A DNA stretch of 64,000 nt from Agapanthus africanus (GCA_030015575.1 JASDDO010000026.1:74672530-74736529), one strand, 5' to 3'; counted from the first letter of the stretch, positions 22,612-35,898 are shown. Made by a program: numbers and translations. The notes: a model not told the origin generated them from the letters alone.

Positions 22612-23301
22612 TTAAATTGCTGGTAACCGACTTAGCGCATCTGGCACGACGTTAACTTTTCCCGGATGGTACTTAAGATCAAGGTCGTAGTCGGCCATCA
22701 GCTCCAACCATCTGCGTTGCCTCATGTTCAACTCCTTCTGAGTGAACACATATTTCAAACTCTTGTGATCCGTAAAGACTTCAACTCTCTCGCCCAGAAG
22801 ATAGTGTCTCCAAATCTTCAGGGCGAAGATCACGGCTGCAAGCTCCAAGTCGTGAGTCGGATAGTTCTTCTCATGAGTCTTCAGCTATCTCGATGCGTAA
22901 GCGACGACTTTCCCGTTCTGCATTAAAACACATCCCAATCCTTTTCCAGATGCGTCGCTGTGAATCACCAGTCCTCCTGAATTATCCGGTACGGTCAGGA
23001 TCGGGGCGGTTATCAACTTCTGCTTCAACGTCTCGAAGGCCAATGCACATCCATCCGTCCAAACAAACGGTACCTCCTTACGCGTAAGCTTGGTTAACGG
23101 CTCAGCTAAACGAGCGAAGTTCTCCACAAATCTTCTGTAGTAACCGGCGAGCCCAAGAAAACTTCTTATCTCTGCAACATTCTTTGGAACAGGCCAATCC
23201 CGAACTGCTGTAATCTTTTCGGGATCAACGGCGATTCCATCGCCCGACACGACATGCCCCAGAAACTTCACTTCTTCCAGCCAGAGTTCACACTTACTCA
23301 T
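22612..23301 (-). pseudogene. K reverse transcriptase thumb and RNase H remnant
   Basis: [20 protein letters not shown] and [19 protein letters not shown] are the RT thumb/connection of chromoviruses; [15 protein letters not shown] and [20 protein letters not shown] are RNase H blocks, ending [12 protein letters not shown]. It continues into the integrase linker. Part of the RT catalytic palm is not represented in K. Fossil. Confidence 0.85.
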
Positions 23302-23355
23302 CTTCGCAAATAATTTCTCTTGTCTCAGCGTCTGCAGTGCGATCCTTCTTCTTCA

Positions 23356-23974
23356 CTAAAAGAACTGGAGCTCCCAAGGTGAGTTGCTGCTTCGAATCCA
23401 TCCCTTCTCGAGTAATTCACCAACTTGTTTCATAACTTCTTCTAATTCCACCGGTGCCATTGGATAATAAGACTTTGATACTGGCGCTGCACCGGGAATA
23501 AAGTCAATCGCAAACTCCACATCTCGCTTCGGCTGTAAGCCCGAGATGTCTTCAAACACATCCATAAAGTCATGAACAACTGCCGGCTCTTCATTACTAT
23601 TAACTTCCATATCTGCAAGAACACTGGTTGTCGGCCTAGTCCTAAACTCGACTGGCCCGACAGAACTGCTTCTTTACCGCAACTGCTGTCTACATCGTTG
23701 GCCGCGAAAGGTCCAGCGAGACTACTGAGTCTCGTCCACTCTGCTGCATGCACGTCCACGGCTGCTCCATTCTGCCTTAGTCCGATGAACTTCTCTTCCA
23801 TTCCCTCCCGTGCGGTCCGCGGGAAGAATTTCTCCAAGAAACTTTTGGAGAAATCCGCCCAACTGATTGGCTTGGACAAGCGGGTCTCCTCCACAAGCCA
23901 CCACTCTCGGGCGTAATCCACCAGCTGAATGCGCACCACATCAACTCTCTTGTCTTCAGGGATCTGTGCTGCAA
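23356..23974 (-). pseudogene. K gag core and RT N-terminal remnant
   Basis: The right part encodes a gag segment (REWWLVEETRLSKPISWADF, FFPRTAREGMEEKF, WTRLSSLAGPF). The left part encodes the RT entry (VVHDFMDVFEDISGLQPKRD, PMAPVELEEVMKQ). In the full family these are separated by the zinc knuckle and protease, so the piece is deleted inside. Fossil. Confidence 0.75.
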
Positions 23975-24619
23975 TCAGTAAATCCTTCGTGTCACTAGCC
24001 TCTGCTCGGCTGGTAACAGCTCCTTTAAACCAGTAAATGTAGACGGACCCAAAGTCTGAAATCTGCTACGGTCCTTACTCGTTCGACTGGTCTAGTTCCA
24101 TCGCTGTTTACAGACTGCTGAACGATCTGCAAACCTTCCTGAAATGAATCTGCTATTGCTGACTCAGCTCAGTCGGTCTCTTTGATTTCCAGCATTTCTC
24201 TTATCACTCCAAGTATGGCGGCTTCGCTCACACACCTCCGGTACGTCTTCAACTTCTTACCTGTCGTAATCCTGAACTCAAAACACCCAACATTAGCATG
24301 ATGATAGATTCTGAATATAGATCAAGGCTAGAACTCCAAGATACTTAAATAGAGTACTGCATTGTAGCTATGCCGCGGTATCATAGCCGCAATTACTTAA
24401 CTCCACCCAAGTCGCCCAAGTCCTAGGGATAACAAGAAATCAGGTTTCCGAGCCGACATGCAAAGTAAGTTTGCACGTCGTAAAAGATATAATCAGGAAG
24501 AATGTGATTCAAGAATGGTAAAACGGTCAATGTGGCTGGACATGTTTCCTAAACACGGGTATTATGATTCGTGTATCGGGTGCAATACCCAACTACAAAG
24601 AATCAACCCAATTAACCTA
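23975..24619 (-). other. K leader and decayed gag start
   Basis: The - strand sequence after the primer site shows no clear ORF. ATACCCAACTACAAAGAATC near 24587-24606 recalls ATACCCAACTACAAAAAGAA beside the other LTR (21023-21042), so similar sequence sits inside both LTRs. Confidence 0.45.
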
Positions 24620-24633
24620 TGGCTCTGATACCA
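24620..24633 (-). other. K primer-binding site (initiator Met tRNA type)
   Basis: The - strand reads TGGTATCAGAGCCA, the standard plant initiator-Met primer site, eight bases from the 5' LTR. Confidence 0.9.
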
Positions 24634-24641
24634 AAAAACCA

Positions 24642-27495
24642 TGTCACGCCCCGCTTCCCAGAGTACGCAAACTTGGGCACGTGACATAGCCAACCATGCT
24701 ACCTGTGGGTAGGACGCATCCATCCGCAGTCACATTACGGTTGTAGAGATATCAAGAACAGTAAAATAAACTAAACTAATACATGTCCAAATCCATAATA
24801 ACAAGAATCAATAAACAATAAGTGCGAAAGCTAATGATCCAATACAATGAATAAACAGTACGTCCCATAATGCGGGCTCACATCTGGAAATGAAAAGCAA
24901 TAAATAACTAAATCCTAAGGACTCACTGTTCAGCCTGCTGGCTGAAGTACTCCTGCTCGGTCGACGACAAAGGTACGGAATCTGGGCCATGCAAAACCCA
25001 GACGTCAGCGCGTCATGATATCAAGTACATAGTATAAACATGGTAATAAGCAATGCAAGTATAAACATGAGTAAAGCAATAATAAGAGATAACAAGCAGG
25101 GTAATGTGCAATGGTGACTAAACTGTCCTATCAGGTTTTCTACTCTATAGTCTTTGAAACCAATTGATGAATCGTCGATGTAACTCAATAGTATCCCGTG
25201 CGTGCCCGGGACCACGGTCAAGATCCTCGGGGCTGAATCCGAGACGTGCCGCTAAGCAGTAAAAGGTAGTAGGATGGACGAGTGATGTCAGCATCAACAC
25301 TCCGGAGCTGGCCAAGCCCGTAAGACTGATCAGAACAATGTATCGAACTGTTGAGTTACAAGTCGGTTTCACCTTTGATTTCCCCATACCCCCAAGCTAT
25401 GTATGTCAGGTCAGGTATTCAGTAGTCAAGGACTAATGCCAACACAAGGTCGAGTAAAAGTAGGTCTGTCTGGATCGACAGCAGGAATGGTTAGGTTTGT
25501 CGGCATTAGGCATGAAATCATGAAGCAGGTAATGTCATGGTACGGCAGGATGAGTCGGTATGTATGTATCTGTCAGGTGTGGCAGGGTCAGGCCAATATG
25601 TCGTGCAATCGGGTAAGTGCTCCCAACAGGTATACAATCAATAATGAACAACAGCAGGAAACAGTAATTAACCACAATATTCCATATAACCACAGTGATG
25701 TTTGTATTCTCTTATTAACAGGTTCAATCATCTTAGGGTGCAATAGCCACAAGGTAAAGCAATATCCACAATTATAAATTTAGGAACTACATGAAATTAT
25801 ACTAAATATAATAATTGTCTCAAGAATGATTTAACAGTTTAAGCAGATGTGATTCAGTCGTTTTATTTAGTTAAAGCATGGATTGATGTGGGTTAATTAA
25901 TTACGAGGAACGGTTGTAACGATTCCAATATAAAGATACTGCAATAATACGATATTAAATGCCATCACTAAGTTACGGTATTAAATAGTGTGAATTGAAT
26001 TGCGTGGCAAGACTAGATCTCGCACGCTAGCATGTTCAAGCAAGTATTCAGATACTTGCCTCGACGGTCTGCAAACTGGAACACGGATGCGATGTCGGCA
26101 GAAACGCGATATGAAAGCACGGGCCACGGATCGAGTCCCAACAGAGATCAACGAGATCACACGGACCAGGGGACCTCGCTGGAGCGTCGGGTTCGCCAAG
26201 ACGGCACGGTCGGATTCCGGCAATGACAAAAGGGAGCGAAGTTAGCAATACGATAGGATACAAGTGACTACGACCAGCAAGGGGGATGATTTGCACAAAG
26301 GAAGGAAGGGGACACTTACAGAGAGGTGTACCAGGTGACCCCGGCGAGCTCGACGGCGCTGGAACGCCGGCGAAGCAACGGCAGCGGCTGCAGCAAGGGT
26401 TGGAGGCTTCGGGGTGCGCGGGAGAGGGTGCTGCGGCGAGCTGGAGGAGAGGGGGGTCGGCTCTGGTGGTCGAGGGGAGAAGGAGGAGGCCCTGGTGATG
26501 ACGGCGAGGTCGCCGGTGCGTTCTCCGGTGAACAGCGGGGTAGGCAATGGATGAAGGCTCGGGTTGGTGGTCCGGCGAGGAGAGGAAGGGAGATGCTGAC
26601 GAGGTCTCGACGAGGATGGTGAGAGGGAGTCGTGGGAGGCGTCGGCGGCGAGGGGCGGCGTCGACGTCGGCTGTGCAGGGTTGGAGGCGACGCCGGGGGT
26701 TGGGTGCAGTGCGGGAGTCGTCGGGAGAACGGGAGGAGGAAGGCGGTGAGTCTCGTGGTGGCGAGGGCGGCGACGGCGAGGTCGCGGGGGATCGGCGGTG
26801 AGGTCGCGGTAAGCTAAGGTTAGGGTTTGTTGGGTTCTCGTGGTGAATGTGGGTTGAAGGAAGGCGGCTGCATGCATTATCATATATAGAGGAAGAGAGA
26901 GAGAGAATGAGGAGAGAGACAGAGAGAGATAGGGAAAGGAGGGGCCCACGCGTGAACAGTCTCGCTCGCGATTGGCCAGGAGGGAGGTGAGGAAATTATT
27001 TGAGTAAGGATTTGAGGAAATAAACTGTTAGGAATATATTCGTATATATATATTTTAGTTTTATATTAAATTGAAACGGGCCCTTTTTGGCGCGAAATGA
27101 AACATTTCCAAATCGCGCCCGGGTTGCGCCCAAATGTTCCAAATTCAAATTATAGGATTTTAAGCGGGTTCCAAATTTTGAAAATAGGTGTTTAGTGATT
27201 AAAATGCATGCCCCCAAGTCGGACACTTGCACGCGCGCGTAGTCGCCCAAACTGGCCCGTTTAGCCAAACGGAACGGAATCTCGACACGCGGACGCTACC
27301 ACGCGACTAGTGGCGACGAGTAGGCTAACATGGACATCTTAAATTTCATTTTAGGAGTTAAAATTTGTTATGTGCCAAAATGACTTAACCGGTTAAATTT
27401 TAGCAAAAAGCACCAAACACTCAGGATAATTGGAAAGAACAGTATATAGCCCTCAACTAGTAATATAAATAGTATTATTGGGCTCGGGTGTTACA
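24642..27495 (-). repeat. K 5' LTR (right)
   Basis: Nearly identical to 18157-21019 and adjacent to the primer site. The TATA-like TCTATATATG (- strand, 26881-26890) is followed by a CT-rich leader. Confidence 0.9.
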
Positions 27496-27500
27496 CGGGT

Positions 27501-28002
27501 CAACAGACTAAGCTGTACCAGTGTCACCAGAGAACTGCCATCTGACGTGAGGTATAAGACCATCTGGAAGTTCTCGGCGAGTTCGTTCAGTGTACCCAGT
27601 CTCCACTGAGCACCCACATACCATCTCTGATGTCAAACTCCAATGGATATGGGATCATCCATCGCCCATCACATGGTTTGAGAAGATATACGCTAGTCTA
27701 CTCTGGAATATCGATACCCCGTCTCGATATTCCCACGACTAGAAACATTGAAGGATGTACTCTTGGACTACCCAGGCCCCACTAGTATGATCTGCATCAT
27801 AGTCCTGGAAGTCGAGCACACATCCTAAGGGCTTTATCAACATGTAACAGAGAGACAATAAGTGTACATGTTAAGATAAAGAGCAACCAGATAGCGTACT
27901 ATCATGTCGAGCAAGAAAGTCCTACCTATATATGTCCCAGCATCCACTACAATATACATCTCATGTACAGTAATGGCCTCTAGGGCATACATATAACTAA
28001 CA
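27501..28002 (-). repeat. C left LTR, part after nested K
   Basis: Resumes at CAACAGACTAAGCTG and ends ATATAACTAACA, followed by TCTGT, a one-base variant of the TCGGT target repeat. It parallels 37611-38111. The LTR end, not internal copia sequence, is followed here by element A sequence. Confidence 0.85.
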
Positions 28003-30327
28003 TCTGTCAGTAGTTAGTTTTAGGACATTTCGGTCCGTTGCTAGTTTAGGGACGTTTCGGTCCGTAGTAACTTTGAGGCGAAGTTCCGCCGGATGCTCTA
28101 TGAACAAGTAGGTTTCTCCTTGATAGACCTTGTCACATAATCCAAGGATTTTGGCATTGCTCCTGCCCCCAGCTTCTCTACGTTATCTCCTAACGCCGAG
28201 TGAGCTTCTTTGTTACTTAGCGACAAATAAGAGATCATGTGACAACTCGCCACATAATCTTCGGGTTCTTCTGACAAGTCGTCTCCCTCATCATTGTCGT
28301 TATCTCCATTTTCAAGGATGTGATTGAGAAACTCTTGAAGCGTGACTGAGGTTCGCGCCTTCTGGTTGTGTTCCTCCAGCGCGTTAATATGCTTTTTCAG
28401 ATCCGTGCGCTTGTCATTAGACTGCGCGGGCATTTTGGTCTTCTTCTTTTTCTTCGAAGACTTTGACGGCTGGGCCTAGGTGTTTTGCCCATTGCTACTA
28501 ATTCCCGATGTTGGGCGTGGTTTCAGCATCCCATCGATGATCTCCGGCTCTTGCGGGCTTTTCCACCTGATCGCCGGACATGTTTGAAGATCTTTCAGCA
28601 TTCTTTTAATTTTGGCTGAAAGAGCGACCTCCCATGGAGCTTCTTCTATAAAAGAGCATGATGCCCACGGTGTGTCCCCCCTTTTAAGAGCGTGCGGCTG
28701 AGGCGGGCTTACTTTCCAATTCTCGGACAGTGTGAATTTGCCCTGTTGGTATTGGTCCTCAATCCAGCCTTTGAAGACAAAGCAATCTTCGATTGGATGG
28801 CCTACCACTTGGTGATAGGGGCAATAATTAGGATTATTGGCCTCACCGAGTTGCAATGGGCGTTTTTGATCCGGCAAGGTGATGAGCCTGTTGCGCACCT
28901 CCAGCTCGAACAGTCTCCTCGTTTTATCCCGGGGAAACGAATAAGGGCGCTTCAGTTTCTCATTGAAGAATCGCCGTCTATCATCTTGGCGATCAGTTGG
29001 TTTTGGACCACTGGGCTGCTGCTGAGCATTTGCGACGAAGATCGCTTTCCCTTTCCATTTTTCGTTTCGAGATTCCAACTTCGAAGAAGTTGGTTTATGA
29101 CCCATCTGATCCATTTGGGCCAGCTTATCAATCAAGGCCTGGAAAGTAGTTGGCTTGAAAAACATCATGAACTGGGATATGGTTGCCTGCGGATCAAGAG
29201 TAACTACGAACATACCTACCGCAGGCGCTTCTTCGATACGCTGCTCGCACTTCGACCATAGATTCCGCCACCGGATTGCATACTGAACCCATGTTTCTCC
29301 TGGCTTCACCCTGGCGTTAATTAATGCTGTGATGGGGGTGCGTTCGCTAGCGCTTGCGAATCTTTGTATAAACAGTAACTCCATTTCTGCAAATGTCTTA
29401 ACGGAGTCATTCGGGAGCTCAGAGTACCATTCAAACGCTGTCTCCGACAAGCTGCCAACAAACTGGTGAAGCAGTAGCTTATCATCACCTCCGGTGTTAC
29501 CGCATAAGGCTCTGAATTGAGCAATGTGCTGGTGTGGATTCCCCGTCCCCTTATATACATGGAATTTAGGGATCGTATATCTCGGCTGGTACTTTATTTG
29601 GTCATACCAACCCGGATAGGATCGTCCAGTCTTAACAATTTGCCCGGCCGCTTCGCTCGCCTGATGAGCTCGTATCTGCTGAGCGATATAGTCATCCAGG
29701 GCAGCTTTGGAGATGGTCTCCTCCTTGGCTGCTGATAGAGCCGGAAGAGGGTTCGATGTCTCCCCTCTATCGTCTTCAAGGATAATCAGGGGGTCTTCTG
29801 CTGGAGGATCCGGCTGTAACATTATCCCGACCATGTCTTGGAATAAAAGCGCCATTCATTTTATGTTGGCAGCTTATTCCGCTGCCTCTTTGTCCTTCTT
29901 CTCGAGGATTCTGCGGAGAAACTCAGCATCGGTTTCTTGTTCATGACGCTGCTCTGACGACGTTTTCGGGCTTTCTTTTGGTCCAGTGAGTACGGCCATC
30001 TGTGTTAACATTTCCTGGAGCTTCTGTTGTTGCTCCTAAGCCTTTGTTACGGATCTGGTGAGTGGTCGATGGCCCGTAGAGATACGGCTATCCTCTTTTC
30101 CGGATGCCATATAAACAGTGTACACCACCATGCCCTCAGACTTGGGGCGTTTAGATTCAGTGCCCTTAAGGTTCGTTGCGGACGCGGGGACTTTCTCCGG
30201 CCTTCTTCTTTTGTGAGCGGTCGAAGTTGAGGGGGCCGTTACTGCGGGCACCCAAGTAGATGACACCTTATGTTGTACGACAGGGTGGTCCATCTCTTGC
30301 CGAACCTTCATTTTCTTTGCTTGGATC
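28003..30327 (-). pseudogene. gag: A integrase tail joined to gag, first copy
   Basis: From the right on the - strand: HKRRRPEK and HTVYMASGKED, then the gag core (GWYDQIKYQPRYTIPKFHVY, FEWYSELPNDSVKTFAE, WVQYAIRWRNLWSKCEQR), the FQALIDKLAQMDQM segment, a zinc knuckle (YCPYHQVVGHPIEDC), DYVASCHMIS, and finally a short integrase C-terminal tail (DKVYQGETYLF) followed by 27 bp-type repeats. Protease, RT, RNase H and most of integrase are absent between gag and the tail. At the right edge the gag stops and copia RNase H sequence starts. About 98% like the second copy at 38112-38478 and 61677-63632. Several breaks. Confidence 0.85.
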
Positions 30328-32520
30328 TCTTCCAACATACCGTCCCTCTACTGAGGGTAAAGACAATGCCTGTGACTGACATTCAGTCAACCTTACCACC
30401 CTGGAAGCTGTCTAGTGATTCTCCTCAGGATCGATTGATACCATCTCACTACACCTAGTGAGAATCCAAATATCCATTTAGATCTATCTCATAGATCCAA
30501 AACTCAGGATTTAAGAGGTATCACCTTTATCCTATTTGGAGAATCCTTGTGATAAGAGGAGATTGACCGTGCGTAGCATAAGAAACTTTTTTCCTATCAA
30601 GAGTATGTTGTCCACGTACAATACGATGATGACCACCTTACTCTCTACTACCTTTTTGTATGTACAAGGTTCATCTACTATTTTGATGAAGTCAAACTCT
30701 TTGACTACCACATCAAAACAGATGTTCCAACTCCGCGATGCCTGCTTTTTCACACAAAGCATCTTGCACATGTTTCTGTTGCTCCCACTGTTTACGAAGC
30801 CATTTGGCTGTGTTCTTATAGACGCTCTCTTCTAAATCAATATTTAGAAAAGCAGTCATGACACCCAACCACCAGATATCGTAGTTATGCTATGTAGCAA
30901 TGGCAAGTAGGATCCGGATGAACTTAAGCACAGCCACTGGAAAAGGTTTCATCATTATCCACGCCTGGTCGATGAAGAAAATCTTTAACAAGTCTAGCTT
31001 CGAAAGTCTCAACTTTTCCATCTACACCAAGTAATCTTCTCAAGATATACTTGCTCCTGATGGGGATTTAACCATTCATATATAGCAGCCAAAGTCCATA
31101 CTTTGTTGGTGTACATGGATTCCATCTCAGATCGCTAAGCATCCAACCATTCTTACAGAGTCCCTACTCTTGATGGCCTGCTCGAAACTGGTTGGGTCAT
31201 CATCTCATGATGCAATCCTCGCTCCCACTGTCATCAAGAAACCAAAGTATCTCTCAGGCAGGTGAGGAACCCTGCTAGATTGGCGGAGAGGCTGAGGTTC
31301 GTCGGCGACTATTGAATACTTTGGTTCCATCAAATCATCAGCTGTAGTTTGTATAGTTGGAACTTTTTCCAGTTCTACAGAACTGTCCTTGGCTCGATCT
31401 TGTCCGGATTTTGCTTTTGACATAGGCCGGACAATCCCAAATCTTAACTTACTTAAGAGATGGGCTCTTCCCACACCATATCTCATATGGAGTGGTAGGC
31501 ACTGATTTGATTGGAATTCAATTCAATAGGTATGCATCTTCTCAAGTGTATAACCCCGAAAGGAAATAGGTAATTCAGTAGTACTCATCATGGAGCGCAC
31601 CATATCTCATAGGATGCGATCGCTCCACCCCGATACACCGTTGTGCTATGATGTATACGGAGGAGTAATGCTGAGAGAGAATCTCATTCTCCTTTAGAAT
31701 AGTCCAGGATCTCCATGCCTAAGTATTCTCCTCCCTGATCTCATCAAAGGACATAATACTTATACCTGTATTGGTTCTCTACTTCTGATTTATATTCCTT
31801 GAACTTCTCAAAAGCTTCAGACATGTGTTTCAACAGGAACATGTGTCTGAATCTTGAGAGATCATCAGTGAATGTAAGGAAGTACAAAGAACCAGTCCTG
31901 GCATATATAGACTGGGGACCTACATACATCACTATGTATCGTTCCCAAGGGTTCACTGACCCTTCCTCTGTTTCCAGTAAACGGAGCTATGGTCATCTTG
32001 TCTTTGTGACATGACTGGCAAGTTTTACAAGATGTAAATTCAAACTGATTTAAATATGCATCTAAATGTAACTTAGCTAGTCGGGTCGTATAGATATGAC
32101 CTAGTCTACAATACCTCAAGAAGGATTCGTTTATTTCTGAATTCTTCCTCTTGTGTGTGTTTTGTACGTTAGGAACTATGGTTTGATTTAGAATGTATAT
32201 GCTTTTAGATAACGTGCCTGAACCGATCAACTCTTGATATAGGAAATGTTCAAAACATTATCCAACAATACAAAATTATATCCTTCTTTAATAAATAAGA
32301 GACTAATATGATGTTGTACGTCAGGTTCGGTATCTAATAACATTCGTTCAGAATCAATGTATTTGGAAATACAGGGTGATAACTGCCAACACCTTGGCTG
32401 CAACAATTGCACCGTTTTCAACTCTTGAAATTTATCACCCGTTCTCAGTTCTCTACCTACCTATAGCCCATGTAACAGATTACATATTTGGGATCCTGAT
32501 CCGGTATCAAATACCTAGGA
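30328..32520 (-). pseudogene. C copia pol remnant (protease, integrase, RT, start of RNase H)
   Basis: In - strand order: protease VFDTGSGS near 32475-32515; gag-pre-integrase (CRLGHI, CKTCQSCHKDKMTIAPFTG, near 32000-32130); integrase core (SLYFLTFTDDLSRF, EAFEKFKEYKSEVENQ, 31744-31890); the RT entry with RSSRVPHLPERYFGFL near 31250 and SEMESMYTNKVWTL near 31110; RT with QASRSWNICFD and LYVDNILLIG (30600-30740); and a short RNase H start (FTLSRGT) ending at the junction with A gag. Domain order PR-INT-RT is diagnostic of Ty1/copia. Many breaks. Confidence 0.8.
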
Positions 32521-35500
32521 CGTAGAGGATACTGAGAAACAGTTCTATGTAATGAACACACCCAAAGGAGATGCATCAACATGCATTTTCTTCGTTTTGG
32601 GTGGCATGGGAATCCTGGTATTCTCCTATTTCCTGCTCGGTCTTATAATAATTATAAGTTGGAGCGGGACCAACGTTCCCCAGCACAGTATAACAAGCAG
32701 GTTCGGTCAATACATCCATATTATTATCTTGATTAAGGCGTGACATAGTCGCTGCCTGTAGAGAGAGAGAAGAAAACACTCTACGTGCGCTCTTACAAGA
32801 TTAGATTGGTTATAAATATTATCTAATCAGGTTGGCTCCCACTGTTTTTATCAAATCTTCCTTCAAACCCTAAAAGGAAAGACTAGCCGGGACTAATTAC
32901 ACTCTACAAGTTCGCCAATCTTTCAGCCAGGCCAGTGCCGGTACTTTGAGGGAGGTTCCCCGTAATTTCGCACGGACCTAATTAAAATAAACCTCGTTTT
33001 CCCAGGGGCGTAACCCCGTTGACACCTTTCTAGACACCTACTTGATCGGCTAATTGTAAAGTGTAAAACTCTCCCAAGAGTAACAATTACTCGCAGTGGG
33101 TATCAGGATCCAACTATCATATAGAAGGTATGCAATCTCATTGCAAGTTTCAACACTTGAAACTCCCGATAATGGTTTTTACCCCTAGCACCATTGACCT
33201 TGGCTATGGTCAACAAATCATAAGCACTAGTCAAGTTCTACCCGTCATTTCGTGATTAATTAGACCCACCCACATGATCCTTGGCTAAGGTCAACAAAGT
33301 CACATGACTGTCCTCACTAATCGCATCATATGCTGTGTACGAAGACATCACTTAGCTACCGTACACTACGTCTCGGCTATGGTCGACAAACGCAGCACGA
33401 ATACTAAGTACTCTACTTCCTAAAATGACGGAGGGTTGCGGATGGTTTTTAAGAAAACCTTTAACGCTTTGAACTTGATCTCGCTGCAGAATAAAATGGT
33501 TTTAAATGGAGTGTTTTTTAGGCTTTTGCTAGTTTCGCTAAAGAGGTCACTCCCGGTGAAGGGATCTCGGCTCTTTACTCGTCGAATGAGGTGCAGGATA
33601 TTCATAATACCACTATGCAAACCAAGAACTATAAAAGCAATCAAAAGACAAACCGAAGGTTGTAGCATCTTCTAGTAATTGCTAAAGAGGTCACTCCCGG
33701 TGAAGGGATCCCGGCTCTTTCCTTATCGAATAAGGTGCTAGATGTTCTACAAGGAACACCGCTATGCAAAACAACAACTAGAGCTACCTAATTTTTGAAA
33801 TTCGATTCCACAACATCTTTTAGGTTTATTTTCTTTCATTAATCTCATTAATGAATGTCCCATCATTTAAGTCACCTAATCATCACAGATAAATACAACG
33901 TACGCTTATGCCATCCGCATTCGCCTCGATGTCCCGTCATGCACCGTTAGGTTAGGTAACTAACGGCATAGCGGGGCAGGGCTAGTGCGGGTGTAAAACA
34001 TAAGCAACGTCTATATAAAATATCATATATACTATATACAGTATCTATCTGAACATATCACATGATCACATCACAGATAACGCAGCAGAAAATATCATAT
34101 GAAATATTGGATATACTAGGACGTCCGTGTTTTATTTTGAGCCTATATAAAACACGGATTCCACGGTCGTGATGAATAACCAATCCCACACCCGTAGACC
34201 CCTATGAGAGTGGCAAGCAACCCTACCAATTTTAGAGTTAGGAGACCCGGACTCGACTCCTCGAGATGGTCTCCCACTGGACCCTAGAACCCGGTTACTT
34301 ATGCTCCCCTCCTTGGGTCTATCCTAATACGGAAAAGTAAATAATATACAATGGTGACATCATCCTCAGCCCGGACGTGCCCCAATAAAAGAATATTATA
34401 TACAATGAATTTTACATGAATGAAAAAGAAAAACTCTCATCTCACATAAAAAAACCCGGCTATTCAAACACGACGATCCAATATAACATATCCAGCAACA
34501 CATAACATTACATGTCATCAACGTAAGTAAATATGCGTATCCCAATTGTCGTTGATGTATAGCAACGAAAACGGCGATACACCACATATTACACTTACGG
34601 TCGCAGAAAAGAAAGTGTAAAACTACAACAGTTGGAATCCGCAACCTCCTTAGACATCGCATGCCTAACCAAATGAATTTCTTAGACATCGCATGCCTAA
34701 CAATTATAAACCCCGCATTTTAGTCTGATTATCGAAAATACTTTTCAATATCTAGTCGGGCAATTCAACAAGATTCCCGACATCCTGATCGAATGCTCGT
34801 CGCAAACTTTAGTAGACGGCCGCACCCCCCGGATGCCATCGACGAAGTGCACTAAGGCGGAACACCGCTGCCGCGAGCACCCAAACGGATGCTTTTGGCG
34901 ACGGGGTTCTCCTACAGTCACTTGGTCAGGGCTATGGGGCGTGGCTGTCTATTAAGTTTACCGGCGAGTATCCGCGTACGCTACGTGATTGCGACGGACT
35001 TTTGATCACATCAAAATCCCGTGGCAACCGATCAAATGAGACTAAAGTGCTAGATTTATAACATTCAAATTAGTTATCTCATAACTACATGTGGATTCCA
35101 AATATTGTATCACATTCCAGATAAATAGACAATGTTAAACTTTCCGATCGAATAAACAAACACCCAAGATTTCCCAAATAGCTCAACACTTGAGAGAGTT
35201 CAAAAATTATCCATCACATGCCACAGTACTAATGGTCCAGCCGTAGAAGGGTCAAGCCAACGCCTCACATGTGGCAACGCCGTACTGCTCCAAACCCTAA
35301 GGTTCAGAGGCAGTTCAAGACGGTCACATAATCGAGTTAAGGTTTGTTATCTTCTAGAGGGTCCATCGTGTTACTTGCACGACTTAGAACGTTCTTAAAC
35401 TACAGAAAAATCCAACATTTGGAAATTTTCCGGTAGGGGAAAAAGTGAGTTATTGATATCTGTTTGAACTTTTTAACACTTTCTAAAATTACCCGGAAAA

Positions 35501-35884
35501 TCTTAAACGAAGTTAAATTATCCGATCGAATCAACGAGTCCCCAATACAACCCAGAAAACTCAACACTTGAGTATAAATTAAAAACACCCAGAATCATCA
35601 GGAAGATAGTACGGACATTACTGTGGAAACAGAACACAACAAGCGCACTGTAGCGCCGCGGAACCGCCGTGCCATGCATGGTTCTGCCGCGGTTTCGCGG
35701 CGCTTTAAGCGTATTAGTGGATCGTTTTTCACAGAGGTCCATAGAATTCCCTGCTGATTTTTTAAGCATTTTTAATATGAAAAATTGTCAACTTATGAAA
35801 AATTTCCAGAGAAGGGTAGTGTATGGGGTTTCGGGGTTCGATCGGACTTCTAAATTCGTCTAGACTTCGCCTAAAGCTCTAGCT
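32521..35884 (-). other. C copia leader and unrecognised gag region
   Basis: The sequence nearest protease (32540-32780) still reads like a gag end. The rest gives no gag domain. It holds two diverged copies of an 85 bp block, GCTAAAGAGGTCACTCCCGG (33537 and 33682), repeated TTGGCTATGGTCAACAAA words (33195-33390), and a CTCAACACTTGAG word at about 35184 and 35561. No host gene seen. The length of about 3 kb is more than a usual copia leader plus small gag, so an undetected insertion is possible. Confidence 0.5.
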
Positions 35885-35898
35885 TGGCTCTGATACCA
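35885..35898 (-). other. C primer-binding site (initiator Met tRNA type)
   Basis: The - strand reads TGGTATCAGAGCCA, one base from the LTR edge at 35900. Confidence 0.9.

Larger units (their letters stand above)
18157..27495 (-). mobile_element. K: Tekay/Del-like chromovirus, internally deleted, nested in C's LTR
   Basis: Complete ends: TGTCACGCCCCG on the left, GGGTGTTACA on the right, and CGGGT on both sides (18152-18156, 27496-27500). LTRs are 2863 and 2854 bp and differ at about 20 sites plus three small indels (about 0.7%, near 0.3 million years at 1.3e-8). The internal region is only 3.6 kb against about 5 kb or more in the family; parts of gag and RT are missing and the pol remnant has several breaks. 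Near-identical LTRs around a deleted inside suggest it moved with proteins supplied by a relative. Confidence 0.9.

Noticed and set aside
32521-35884. Possible host gene within the copia leader
   Set aside because: Only short frames, no splice-supported coding pattern, no recognisable domain.
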